Shown: piece after piece, positions 1 to 6,265 of the stretch
Layout: each line of letters starts with the position of its first letter
Numbering within the stretch: position 1 is the stretch's first letter
From: Nitrospira sp.
GTDB lineage: Bacteria > Nitrospirota > Nitrospiria > Nitrospirales > Nitrospiraceae
Assembly (NCBI GenBank): GCA_025361385.1
Contig: JANYAJ010000285.1
Coordinates: 1-6,471 of the forward strand
Direction of reading: 5' to 3'
Length of the DNA: 6,471 nt
The notes under the pieces: model-generated
The model's input: the letters and a program-made list of their open reading frames with translations, nothing else
Databases searched by the model: none
Told to the model about the DNA's origin: nothing
Program-made: the position numbers and the translations under genes

Positions 1-1693
1 GCACCTTGCGGATCGTGGTACGGTTCGCAAAAGGGCCGTTCGCATCGCGGTACTCGACGATATTCTTCGCCAGCACCTTGTTCAGACCTGACACCCGCTC
101 AAGCAACGGAGCCGAAGCCGTATTGACGTCTACACCCACGGCATTGACGCAATCTTCGACGGTGGCATCCAGCGATCGTACCAACGCCTTCTGGTTCACA
201 TCGTGCTGATATTGGCCGACGCCGATGGCCTTGGGATCGATCTTCACCAGCTCTGCCAGGGGGTCTTGCAAACGACGGGCAATGGAAACGGCCCCGCGCA
301 GACTCACATCCAATTCGGGAAACTCAGCCGCGGCAAAAGCCGAGGCTGAATAGACCGATGCGCCGGCTTCGCTGACTACGATCTTGGCTACTTTCTGCTC
401 TGGCTTGTGCGCGACGACTAATTTGATGACCTCGATGGCCAGCTTGTCGGTCTCCCGGCTTCCTGTCCCATTGCCGATCGAGATTAGTTCAACGCCATGT
501 TGCACGACCAGCCGTGCGAGAGTCGCCAGCGATCCCTGCCAGTCATTGCGCGGCTGGAGCGGATACACGGTCGTGGTCTCCAGCAACTTGCCGGTCGCAT
601 CCACCACCGCGACTTTGCAGCCGGTGCGGATACCGGGATCGAGACCGAGCACGGCCTTCGGTCCGGCCGGCGCCGCCAGCAACAGCTCATGCAGATTGCG
701 GCCGAAAATCTTGATCGCCTCAGCTTCCGCCGCTTCGCGTAATTGCACCAGCAACTCCACCGTGAGATGCAAGAGCACCTTCACACGCCAGGTCCAATCG
801 CAGACACCCATCAGCCACTTATCCGCGCGACGGCCACGGTCTTCGATGCCGACATGCGCCGCAATGGTGGCGATGCAGGGATGCGGCACGACCGCTTCCA
901 ATGCCTCGCCCAGGCCCAAATCAATCTTCAAGACGCCCAACGCGCGGCCCCGGAATAGCGCCAGCGCGCGATGAGAGGGAATGGTGCGGATGGTTTCGGA
1001 GTAGGCGTAGTAATCGCGGAACTTTTCTTCCTCCGCCATTTCCTGGCCCTTCATCACGGTAGACGTGACAACGCCCTGGTCCCAGAGGCGGGTCCGCAAC
1101 TTGGCGAGCAACTCCGCAGTCTCGGCAAACCGCTCAACCAAAATATCTCGCGCCCCCTCAAGCGCAGATTTGGCGTCCGGCACATTGATGGCTTCGACGC
1201 CCTCAGACGCAGGTTTCACATTCAAGTACTTCGCGGCCTCCAGCTCAGGATCGAGTGTCGGATCGGCAAACAGGGCCTCGGCCAATGGTTCCAACCCAGC
1301 TTCACGCGCAATCTGCGCGCGCGTGCGGCGCTTCGGCTTGTAGGGCAAATAGAGGTCTTCCAATGTTTGCTTGGTGGCAGCGGCTTCAATGGTGCCACGA
1401 AGCAGATCTGTGAGCTTCCCCTGCTCCTCAATCGAGGCCAGAATCGCCGCACGGCGTAGCTCCAATTCGCGCAGATACAGGAGCCGTTCCTCCAACGTGC
1501 GCAAATGGGTATCATCCAGGTTGCCGGTGACCTCCTTGCGATACCGCGCGATAAACGGCACGGTCGAGCCTTCGTCGAGCAGAGCGACCGCGGCCGCCAC
1601 TTGATGCGGTCCCACCCCAAGTTCCTTGGCGATGAGCGGAATAATCTTGAGCTGTGCGGCATCTGAAACTGGCTGGGTCGTTGGAGAAACCAT
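1..1693 (-). CDS. tex: Tex-family transcription accessory / RNA-binding protein, 3' end cut by window edge
   Basis: Reading the minus strand from the ATG at 1691-1693 gives an open frame of 564 codons that runs off the left edge without a stop. Tex is a cytoplasmic nucleic-acid-binding protein linked in other bacteria to transcription and RNA handling. The order seen fits the family: a helical N-terminal Tex region (about 12-200, with PFIARYRKE at 46-54 and [16 protein letters not shown] at 111-126), a YqgF/RNase H-like domain opening with [11 protein letters not shown] at 350-360, then the [12 protein letters not shown] block at 490-501 and the start of the helix-hairpin-helix region (about 510-564). 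Full-length Tex is about 700-780 residues, so the rest of the HhH region and the S1 RNA-binding domain lie outside the window. An in-frame TGA 27 bases upstream of the ATG, with no alternative start between, fixes the start. Only a weak GGAAAG lies about 17 bases upstream. It is transcribed divergently from the radical SAM operon. The family call is near certain. Confidence 0.96.
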   Translation of the reverse strand, partial: MVSPTTQPVSDAAQLKIIPLIAKELGVGPHQVAAAVALLDEGSTVPFIARYRKEVTGNLDDTHLRTLEERLLYLRELELRRAAILASIEEQGKLTDLLRGTIEAAATKQTLEDLYLPYKPKRRTRAQIAREAGLEPLAEALFADPTLDPELEAAKYLNVKPASEGVEAINVPDAKSALEGARDILVERFAETAELLAKLRTRLWDQGVVTSTVMKGQEMAEEEKFRDYYAYSETIRTIPSHRALALFRGRALGVLKIDLGLGEALEAVVPHPCIATIAAHVGIEDRGRRADKWLMGVCDWTWRVKVLLHLTVELLVQLREAAEAEAIKIFGRNLHELLLAAPAGPKAVLGLDPGIRTGCKVAVVDATGKLLETTTVYPLQPRNDWQGSLATLARLVVQHGVELISIGNGTGSRETDKLAIEVIKLVVAHKPEQKVAKIVVSEAGASVYSASAFAAAEFPELDVSLRGAVSIARRLQDPLAELVKIDPKAIGVGQYQHDVNQKALVRSLDATVEDCVNAVGVDVNTASAPLLERVSGLNKVLAKNIVEYRDANGPFANRTTIRKV

Positions 1694-1765
1694 CTGTATC
1701 TGTGGCCAATCTTTCCGAAAGCGTCATCGCACCAAGTGTTGGCCACTTAGAGACAACGCGTTCTG

Positions 1766-1794
1766 GTTATACATGTGTGTGCGTTGAAGGTCTT
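1766..1794 (-). promoter_or_regulatory. Possible sigma-70 promoter of tex
   Basis: On the minus strand a TATAAC hexamer (1766-1771, five of six matches to TATAAT) is preceded after 17 bases by AAGACC (1789-1794, three of six matches to TTGACA). Transcription would begin near 1759, leaving a leader of about 65 bases before the tex ATG. The -10 box is good and the spacing ideal, but the -35 box is poor, so this is a suggestion from pattern only. Confidence 0.35.
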
Positions 1795-1954
1795 GATTGG
1801 TGGAACTCGATCGCGCGCTTCCGGCGCCCGAGATAGAGGCACCATGGCCCGGACCACTAGAATAGTCACAACCAAACCTGCACGGGCGTCAGTCTAGCAG
1901 GAGGCACGGCCACTGTAAAACCCATGCACCAGCTCACGACGACACCTGCGAGAA

Positions 1955-1966
1955 TCATGCGCATGA
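1955..1966. repeat. 12-bp perfect palindrome upstream of the radical SAM operon
   Basis: TCATGCGCATGA reads the same on both strands. It lies about 110 bases before the radical SAM start, in the divergent intergenic region, where a dimeric regulator could bind. In RNA the same stretch could instead form a hairpin: ATGCG (1957-1961) pairs with CGCAT (1967-1971) around a five-base loop, extended by CGAG (1949-1952) with CTCG (1972-1975) across a four-base bulge. Either reading is inference. Confidence 0.5.
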
Positions 1967-1973
1967 CGCATCT

Positions 1974-1983
1974 CGTGATCACG
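1974..1983. repeat. 10-bp perfect palindrome, second candidate operator
   Basis: CGTGATCACG is self-complementary and centred 18 bases from the centre of the 12-bp palindrome at 1955-1966. The two together make this about 30-base stretch the most symmetric part of the intergenic region. A binding role for a regulator of the operon (or of tex) is inferred from position only; the two sites do not share the same core sequence. Confidence 0.4.
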
Positions 1984-2071
1984 CCGCTTCGAGTGAATCC
2001 TGTCGCATTACGCCAACTCTTCCCGGTATGTTACCTGTGACAGGCCAACGGATTGCACACAGGAACCCGCT

Positions 2072-3583
2072 ATGGAACGGCTGACCGAATCTACAGACAC
2101 ACAATCAGCCCTGCGACAGCCCGGCGCAATCCTCCTCATCTCTTGTTATGAACTCGGGCACCAACCCATCGGTATCGCTCAGCCGATGGGATTTCTCGAA
2201 CAGGCCGGATTTGCGCCGACCGGGCTCGACATCGCGATTGATGACCTGGATGAAGCGGCCCTCCGGCTAGCACACTTTGTCGGCATCTCAGTGCCCATGC
2301 ATACGGCGCTCCGGCTGGGCGTGCGGGTCGCCGAATTGATCCGGACGATGAATCCCACCTGCCACATCTGTTTCTACGGGCTGTATGCCTCGATCAATAC
2401 GGACTATTTGCTCCAGAAACTGGCCGACTCTGTCGTGGGGGGAGAATATGAGCTTCCTCTACGGTCACTCATCGAGACACTCGATCGGAATCAGACCATC
2501 AGCCTCCTCGAAGGAGTGAGTTCTCGACACCAAGTGGTCAGCCCCTCGCTGCAGCGTGGATATGCCTCAACGGTTCCGTACCCCATCCCAAGTCGCAGAG
2601 GGCTCCCGATGTTGGACCGGTATGCCCGGCTCGAAGAGCAGGGTGCCGAACGGCTGGTCGGATACGTCGAGGCCAGTCGCGGATGTCTCCATCGCTGTCT
2701 TCATTGCCCAATCGTGCCGGTCTATGACGGACGCTTCGTGCTCGTCCCGGAATCCGTCGTTCTGGAAGACATCAGGCGCCAGGTGCAAGCAGGCGCCACC
2801 CATATCACGTTTGGCGATCCGGATTTCTTAAACGGCCCAGGGCATTCACTGAGTATCGTGCGCGCCATGCACGGAGAGTTCCCACGCCTGACGTTCGATT
2901 TCACCGCAAAAATCGAGCATCTTTTGAAGCGCCGTGCCCTGATGCCGGACTTGCGCGCGCAGGGATGCCTGTTCGTTATCTCTGCCGTGGAATCCTTTAG
3001 CGACTCTGTGCTGAATCTCCTACAGAAGGGACATACAGGCGCTGACGTGATTGCGGCACTCGGCATGCTGCGTGAAGTCGGCATCGCCCTTCGCCCCTCG
3101 CTCGTGGCCTTTACCCCCTGGACCAGCTTGGACGATTACCTCTACCTGTTAGACATGGTGGAAACAGAGGACCTGATCGATGCGACCGATCCGGTACAAC
3201 TGAGCATTCGCCTCTTGGTTCCTCCAGGATCGGCGCTGCTCAACCAATCTGACATTCGACGGTTTCTCGGTGCGCTCGATCAGGCCGGCTTTCAGTATCC
3301 CTGGACCCATCCGGACGAGCGGATGGATCGGCTGCATCAGGCGGTAAGTGAGATCGTGGAGGCCAGTGCGAAGGACGAGACAGACGCAATGCTGACCTTT
3401 GATCGCATTCGTACGGCGGCCCATGAGATGGCCGGACGTCGAGTTGAGCCCTCGACTCGTCCAATACCTGCCAGGCCCGATCGCCCAAAACCGCCTCGTC
3501 TCACGGAGTCCTGGTTCTGCTGCGCTGAACCAACGACCCGACAGTTCAAGCCGCTCCTGACAAAGGGGCATGGAGAGATCTAG
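2072..3583 (+). CDS. CCAEP-tail radical SAM protein with B12-binding-like N-terminal domain
   Basis: This 503-residue protein has three parts. Residues about 17-130 form an alpha/beta region like the cobalamin-binding domain of class B radical SAM enzymes (QPIGIAQPMGFLEQAGF at 31-47), but without a DxHxxG motif. Residues about 195-400 form the radical SAM barrel: C205, C209 and C212 give the CxxxCxxC motif that binds the [4Fe-4S] cluster, and FGDPDFLNG (247-255) fits a following barrel strand. Residues about 455-480 are a Pro/Arg-rich linker leading to WFCCAEP (481-487) and a short basic end. I recognise this as the CUAEP/CCAEP-tail radical SAM (seleno)protein family, whose members end in Cys-Sec-Ala-Glu-Pro or Cys-Cys-Ala-Glu-Pro. 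Here both residues are TGC cysteine codons (3518-3523), so no selenocysteine machinery is needed. AGGA at 2061-2064, seven bases before the ATG, supports the start. It is the first gene of a three-gene operon. The reaction and substrate are unknown. Confidence 0.92.
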   Translation: MERLTESTDTQSALRQPGAILLISCYELGHQPIGIAQPMGFLEQAGFAPTGLDIAIDDLDEAALRLAHFVGISVPMHTALRLGVRVAELIRTMNPTCHICFYGLYASINTDYLLQKLADSVVGGEYELPLRSLIETLDRNQTISLLEGVSSRHQVVSPSLQRGYASTVPYPIPSRRGLPMLDRYARLEEQGAERLVGYVEASRGCLHRCLHCPIVPVYDGRFVLVPESVVLEDIRRQVQAGATHITFGDPDFLNGPGHSLSIVRAMHGEFPRLTFDFTAKIEHLLKRRALMPDLRAQGCLFVISAVESFSDSVLNLLQKGHTGADVIAALGMLREVGIALRPSLVAFTPWTSLDDYLYLLDMVETEDLIDATDPVQLSIRLLVPPGSALLNQSDIRRFLGALDQAGFQYPWTHPDERMDRLHQAVSEIVEASAKDETDAMLTFDRIRTAAHEMAGRRVEPSTRPIPARPDRPKPPRLTESWFCCAEPTTRQFKPLLTKGHGEI

Positions 3584-3606
3584 AATGTTGGTGGCATCAC
3601 ATCTAT

Positions 3607-3612
3607 AGGGGG
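3607..3612 (+). promoter_or_regulatory. Ribosome binding site that selects a GTG start
   Basis: AGGGGG sits seven bases before the GTG at 3620-3622. The nearer ATG at 3613-3615 is out of that frame and meets a stop after five codons, so the GTG is the real start of the DUF169 gene. Confidence 0.75.
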
Positions 3613-3619
3613 ATGAATC

Positions 3620-4342
3620 GTGCAAGCTGAACTGATAACACAAGGCACCAAGATCCAGGAACTATTGGGGTTGAAGCAACCGGCAGTGGCAATTGCGTTT
3701 CGAGACACAGCCCCGGCGGATATTCCACGGGTCACCGCCCAGGCGCCGGCAGGATGCGGCTATTGGAAGCTCGCCGCGGAAGGCCAGACCTTCTATACCG
3801 AAGCCTCGGATCACTATACCTGCCCGGTCGGTGCCCATACCCATGGGGTAGAACTCCCGCCGCAGGTCGCGACTGAGCTCAACGGACTCGTCCAGACCAT
3901 GGTAGGGATGCAGTACCTCACGATGGCCGATATTCCAATGATCCCACGCCGACAGGGAGCCTTTCGCGTGGCCCTCTACGCGCCGGTGACAAAGGCAACC
4001 TTCGCCCCAGACCTGGTACTGATCCGGGGAACCGTCAGGCAACTGATGCTCCTGGCAGAGGCAGCGCAGTCCGCCGGTATCGCAGGTGGAAACGCCACTA
4101 TGGGACGGCCGACCTGCGCCGTCATTCCGGAAACACTGCAATCGGGACAGACGGCCAGCAGTTTTGGCTGCATCGGCAACCGCGTCTACACTGGGCTCGG
4201 GGATGATGAAGGCTATTATACGATCCCAGGCGCAAAACTGGCCGACGTGGTAGATAAACTGTCGATCATCGCCGAGGCGAATCGGCAGTTGGAAGCCTTT
4301 CACCGAAGCCGTGCAGGAACAGCCACCCCTATCGCCGGCTAA
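3620..4342 (+). CDS. DUF169 domain-containing protein
   Basis: The 240-residue product matches my knowledge of the DUF169 family along its whole length. These are soluble bacterial and archaeal proteins of unknown biochemical function, often encoded beside redox or cofactor genes. Recognisable blocks are LGLKQPAVAIAF (16-27), AGCGYWK (44-50), FYTEASDHYTCPVGAHTHG (58-76), PDLVLIRG (130-137), GRPTCAVIP (162-170) and SFGCIGNRVYTGL (181-193). Four cysteines, C46, C68, C166 and C184, all lie in these blocks, and H65, H73 and H75 lie close to C68, so a metal or cluster site is plausible (inference). No signal peptide or membrane segment is visible. Translation starts at GTG behind a strong ribosome site. 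The gene follows the radical SAM gene by 36 bases and precedes the ATP-grasp gene by 9, so it probably acts in the same pathway. The family call is firm; the role is unknown. Confidence 0.9.
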   Translation: MQAELITQGTKIQELLGLKQPAVAIAFRDTAPADIPRVTAQAPAGCGYWKLAAEGQTFYTEASDHYTCPVGAHTHGVELPPQVATELNGLVQTMVGMQYLTMADIPMIPRRQGAFRVALYAPVTKATFAPDLVLIRGTVRQLMLLAEAAQSAGIAGGNATMGRPTCAVIPETLQSGQTASSFGCIGNRVYTGLGDDEGYYTIPGAKLADVVDKLSIIAEANRQLEAFHRSRAGTATPIAG

Positions 4343-4351
4343 ACAGATATC

Positions 4352-5644
4352 ATGCCGAGACTGCTCTTCCTTCTGCCGGCCACGACCTACCGGGCAGAGG
4401 CATTCCTCGAAGCGGCCCGCCTTGTGCCCGTCTCAGTGACCGTGGGCATGCAGCGGGTTCCCGAAGGCTTTCCGATCGCCTCTGGCGACGTCTTGCTGCT
4501 CGACCTGTATCATCCAGAAGCAGCCACACACACCGTCGTCGAATTCGCCAGACAGCACCCGATCGATGCGGTGATCGGCGTCGACGACAGAACCGCTGTC
4601 GTTGCCGCAGTTATCGCAGAAGCCCTGGGGCTCCCCCACAATTCTATTGCTTCCGTCACTACCACCAGCAATAAGCGCGAGATGCGGGAGCGACTATCCA
4701 GGCAGGGCATTCCCGTGCCCCACCACCGCGTCTACCCCCTCAATGGTGATCCACGGGCGCTCGCAAAACAGGTTGACTATCCCTGCGTCCTGAAACCGTT
4801 GATCCTCTCCGCCAGTTGTGGGGTCATTCGTGCGAACGATGAGGAAGAGTTTTGTACGGCATTCCACCGTATCGGCACACTCCTCATCAACTTGGGTTGG
4901 GTTGCGCGCGACGAGCAGGCCCGTTGGATCCTCGCCGAGGATTTTGTACCTGGATGCGAAGTGGCATTGGAGGGGTTACTCACGAACGGCACATTGCAAC
5001 CGTTGGCGCTCTTCGACAAACCCGACCCGCTCGATGGCCCTTTTTTCGAAGAGACGATCTATGTGACCCCTTCGCGCCATCCGGCTGAGATCCAGCAACA
5101 GATTTTCGACTGTGCGGCGCGAACGGCGCAGGCGCTGGGACTACGGGAAGGGCCGGTGCATGGAGAGTTTCGTGTGAATACCGACGGCGTGTGGGTTATT
5201 GAGATGGCGGCGCGGGCAATCGGTGGCCGCTGTTCCAGTATGCTGGATTTCGCCTCCGGCATGTCACTCGAAGAACTGATCATCCGCCAAGCGCTGCGGA
5301 TGCCGCTCCCGCCTTTGACCAGACAGGAGCATGCGGCGGGAGTCATGATGCTTCCTATTCCATACGGTGGCAAGCTGAGCGACGTGCGGGGACAAACTGA
5401 AGCAAGAGCCGTACCAGGAATTGTCGAACTGACAATCACCGCACAGTCTGGCGATGAACTCGTCCCGCTTCCAGAGGGAACGCGATATCTGGGATTTCTG
5501 CTGGCACGAGGCAAGACCCCGGAGGAGGTTGAGCAGTCGCTACGGAATGCACACCGCCGATTGACGGTCGTCATCTCGGCTTCACCGTTGGCGCAGAACG
5601 AGTCGCCGCCACCAACGCCGCAATCCCAAGCTATGCGTTTCTGA
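4352..5644 (+). CDS. ATP-grasp carboxylate-amine ligase-like protein
   Basis: This 430-residue protein has the layout of ATP-grasp ligases that activate a carboxylate as acyl-phosphate and join it to an amine. Residues 1-100 are a pre-ATP-grasp alpha/beta domain (MPRLLFLLPATTYRAEAF; AVIGVDDRTA at 73-82). The ATP-binding part holds K148 in CVLKPL, the glycine-rich loop SASCGVIR (153-160) and AEDFVPGCEV (195-204). The metal/phosphate side holds HGEFRV (270-275, E272) and VIEMAARAIGG (282-292, E284, R288). Residues about 328-410 (GVMMLPIPYGGKLSDV; GTRYLGFLLARGKTPEEVE) resemble the C-terminal domain of L-amino acid ligases such as BacD. The Pro/Gln-rich last 20 residues look disordered. The start lies 9 bases after the DUF169 stop with no clear ribosome site, suggesting translational coupling. 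It is the last operon gene. Substrates cannot be told from sequence; a dipeptide or amide product is the simplest inference. Confidence 0.9.
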   Translation: MPRLLFLLPATTYRAEAFLEAARLVPVSVTVGMQRVPEGFPIASGDVLLLDLYHPEAATHTVVEFARQHPIDAVIGVDDRTAVVAAVIAEALGLPHNSIASVTTTSNKREMRERLSRQGIPVPHHRVYPLNGDPRALAKQVDYPCVLKPLILSASCGVIRANDEEEFCTAFHRIGTLLINLGWVARDEQARWILAEDFVPGCEVALEGLLTNGTLQPLALFDKPDPLDGPFFEETIYVTPSRHPAEIQQQIFDCAARTAQALGLREGPVHGEFRVNTDGVWVIEMAARAIGGRCSSMLDFASGMSLEELIIRQALRMPLPPLTRQEHAAGVMMLPIPYGGKLSDVRGQTEARAVPGIVELTITAQSGDELVPLPEGTRYLGFLLARGKTPEEVEQSLRNAHRRLTVVISASPLAQNESPPPTPQSQAMRF

Positions 5645-5682
5645 CGACGGCTCCGCCACCCGCCCAGGCAGCCGGTTGGTCG

Positions 5683-6117
5683 CTAGCTCGGCTTCTTCTT
5701 GGCCTCCGCGGTCGTGCTCCGCGACCATTCTTCCAGGCTCTTGCCCTGGGCCGCCACATCCGCCATACCGGTCATATCATGCACCCATGCGCCCTGCACG
5801 AGCTCACCATCGTCAACGATGCTTTTTTTGATGGCCTCGAACTCTTTGTCAAACCGTTCGGGAGCTTGCTCAAGGATGCGCCGGATCTTCCACTTCGTCA
5901 CGGGTTTGCCGTCCGCATCCAAATCACACCCGTAATGGACGAGGTCCACCTTGCCGGTCTCAAGCATCTTGGCCAACATGCGATAGGTCACGCCTGAGCT
6001 AGATTGAACCAGCGCGGCCTTATAGAGACGCTCGCATTTGGTCGGATCCACTTCTAACGATGTCAGATCTTCGATCACCTTGGCGGCAACATCAGGGGCT
6101 GTCTCGACTTCTCCCAT
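5683..6117 (-). CDS. Hypothetical charged soluble protein, 144 residues
   Basis: I do not recognise this protein. It is 144 residues, rich in charged residues, with no signal peptide or membrane segment, and probably mostly helical and cytoplasmic. Notable stretches are VDPTKCERLYKAAL (23-36), VTYRMLAKMLETGKVDLVHYGCDLDADGKPVTKWKIRRIL (43-82, a possible small alpha/beta or winged-helix-like unit, inferred only from the pattern), a helix around PERFDKEFEAIKKSI (86-100), and a lysine-rich end (AEAKKKPS). Two cysteines, C28 and C64, are present. The start is well supported by GGAGGAG seven bases upstream and by codon use like its neighbours. It converges on the ATP-grasp gene with 38 bases between stops and has its own upstream region, so it is probably a separate unit. 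That it is a real gene is likely; its function is unknown. Confidence 0.8.
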   Translation of the reverse strand: MGEVETAPDVAAKVIEDLTSLEVDPTKCERLYKAALVQSSSGVTYRMLAKMLETGKVDLVHYGCDLDADGKPVTKWKIRRILEQAPERFDKEFEAIKKSIVDDGELVQGAWVHDMTGMADVAAQGKSLEEWSRSTTAEAKKKPS

Positions 6118-6124
6118 TGTAGTT

Positions 6125-6131
6125 CTCCTCC
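6125..6131 (-). promoter_or_regulatory. Strong ribosome binding site of the 144-residue protein gene
   Basis: On the minus strand GGAGGAG stands seven bases before the ATG at 6115-6117. It is the best Shine-Dalgarno sequence in the window and points to efficient translation. Confidence 0.8.
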
Positions 6132-6168
6132 GTACAGGGGTTGAGCCTCGTGGCCAATCACATCCGTG

Positions 6169-6198
6169 ACCCTAGCAGACTCCTCTTGAACAGAGCAA
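6169..6198 (-). promoter_or_regulatory. Possible weak promoter of the 144-residue protein gene
   Basis: On the minus strand TTGCTC (6193-6198) is followed after 18 bases by TAGGGT (6169-6174) with a TGC just upstream of it, a loose extended -10 arrangement. It would give a leader of about 45 bases. Both hexamers match the consensus at only three positions, so the call rests mainly on position. Confidence 0.25.
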
Positions 6199-6210
6199 GG
6201 CGACCGCAGG

Positions 6211-6226
6211 CGACTGCCCGCAGTCG
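6211..6226. repeat. Short inverted repeat between two minus-strand genes
   Basis: CGACTGC and GCAGTCG form a perfect seven-base inverted repeat with a two-base centre, about 40 bases beyond the stop of the acyltransferase-like gene. It could be a terminator stem for that gene or a regulator site just upstream of the candidate promoter at 6169-6198. No T-run follows on the minus strand, so it is not a standard intrinsic terminator. Confidence 0.35.
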
Positions 6227-6265
6227 GTCAGCCTACTGAAACTCCTAGAGCCGTTCAGCCGCCAT

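Larger units (their letters stand above)
1694..2071. other. Divergent intergenic region between tex and the radical SAM operon
   Basis: These 378 bases carry no convincing gene. The only frame of note is a 38-codon one (1924-2040, plus), which lacks a ribosome site at a usable distance and resembles no protein I know. The region must hold the promoters of both divergent transcripts. It contains a plausible tex -10 box at 1766-1771, an isolated AGGAGG at 1899-1904 that serves no reasonable start, and two neighbouring perfect palindromes at 1955-1966 and 1974-1983. I could not find a convincing sigma-70 promoter for the plus-strand operon; a TATGTT at 2027-2032 has no matching -35 box. Confidence 0.7.

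Noticed and set aside
384..974. Long plus-strand open frame of 196 codons
   Set aside because: It lies opposite the clear Tex coding sequence and its translation (Ser/Arg/Thr-rich, no family pattern) is a typical antisense shadow of a high-GC gene.
1222..1746. Minus-strand frame of 174 codons overlapping the tex start
   Set aside because: It is the tex region read in a shifted frame; the tex frame gives a recognisable protein from 1693 leftward, this one does not.
2027..2032. TATGTT as a -10 box for the radical SAM operon
   Set aside because: No acceptable -35 hexamer lies 16-18 bases upstream; the nearest candidate, CTGTCG, has a poor match and a 21-base spacer.
1924..2040. 38-codon frame in the divergent intergenic region, considered as a precursor peptide for the radical SAM enzyme
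   Set aside because: The only purine-rich site (AGGAGG at 1899-1904) is 19 bases from its ATG, too far, and the peptide has no leader/core pattern; its frame also crosses the palindromes, which better suit non-coding DNA.
3518..3523. Possible selenocysteine codon in the radical SAM tail
   Set aside because: Both tail positions are TGC, and no in-frame TGA precedes the TAG-type end of the gene, so this is the cysteine form and needs no SECIS element.
3662..4303. Minus-strand frame of 213 codons opposite the DUF169 gene
   Set aside because: Antisense shadow; the plus strand gives a full-length DUF169 protein with a good ribosome site.
5059..5574. Minus-strand frame of 171 codons opposite the ATP-grasp gene
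   Set aside because: Antisense shadow; Ser/Pro/Arg-rich with no recognisable pattern, while the plus strand has complete ATP-grasp motifs.
5645..5682. Terminator between the convergent ATP-grasp and 144-residue protein genes
   Set aside because: Only a weak five-base pairing (AGCCG with CGGCT) around a long loop is visible and there is no T-run, so I cannot support a terminator.
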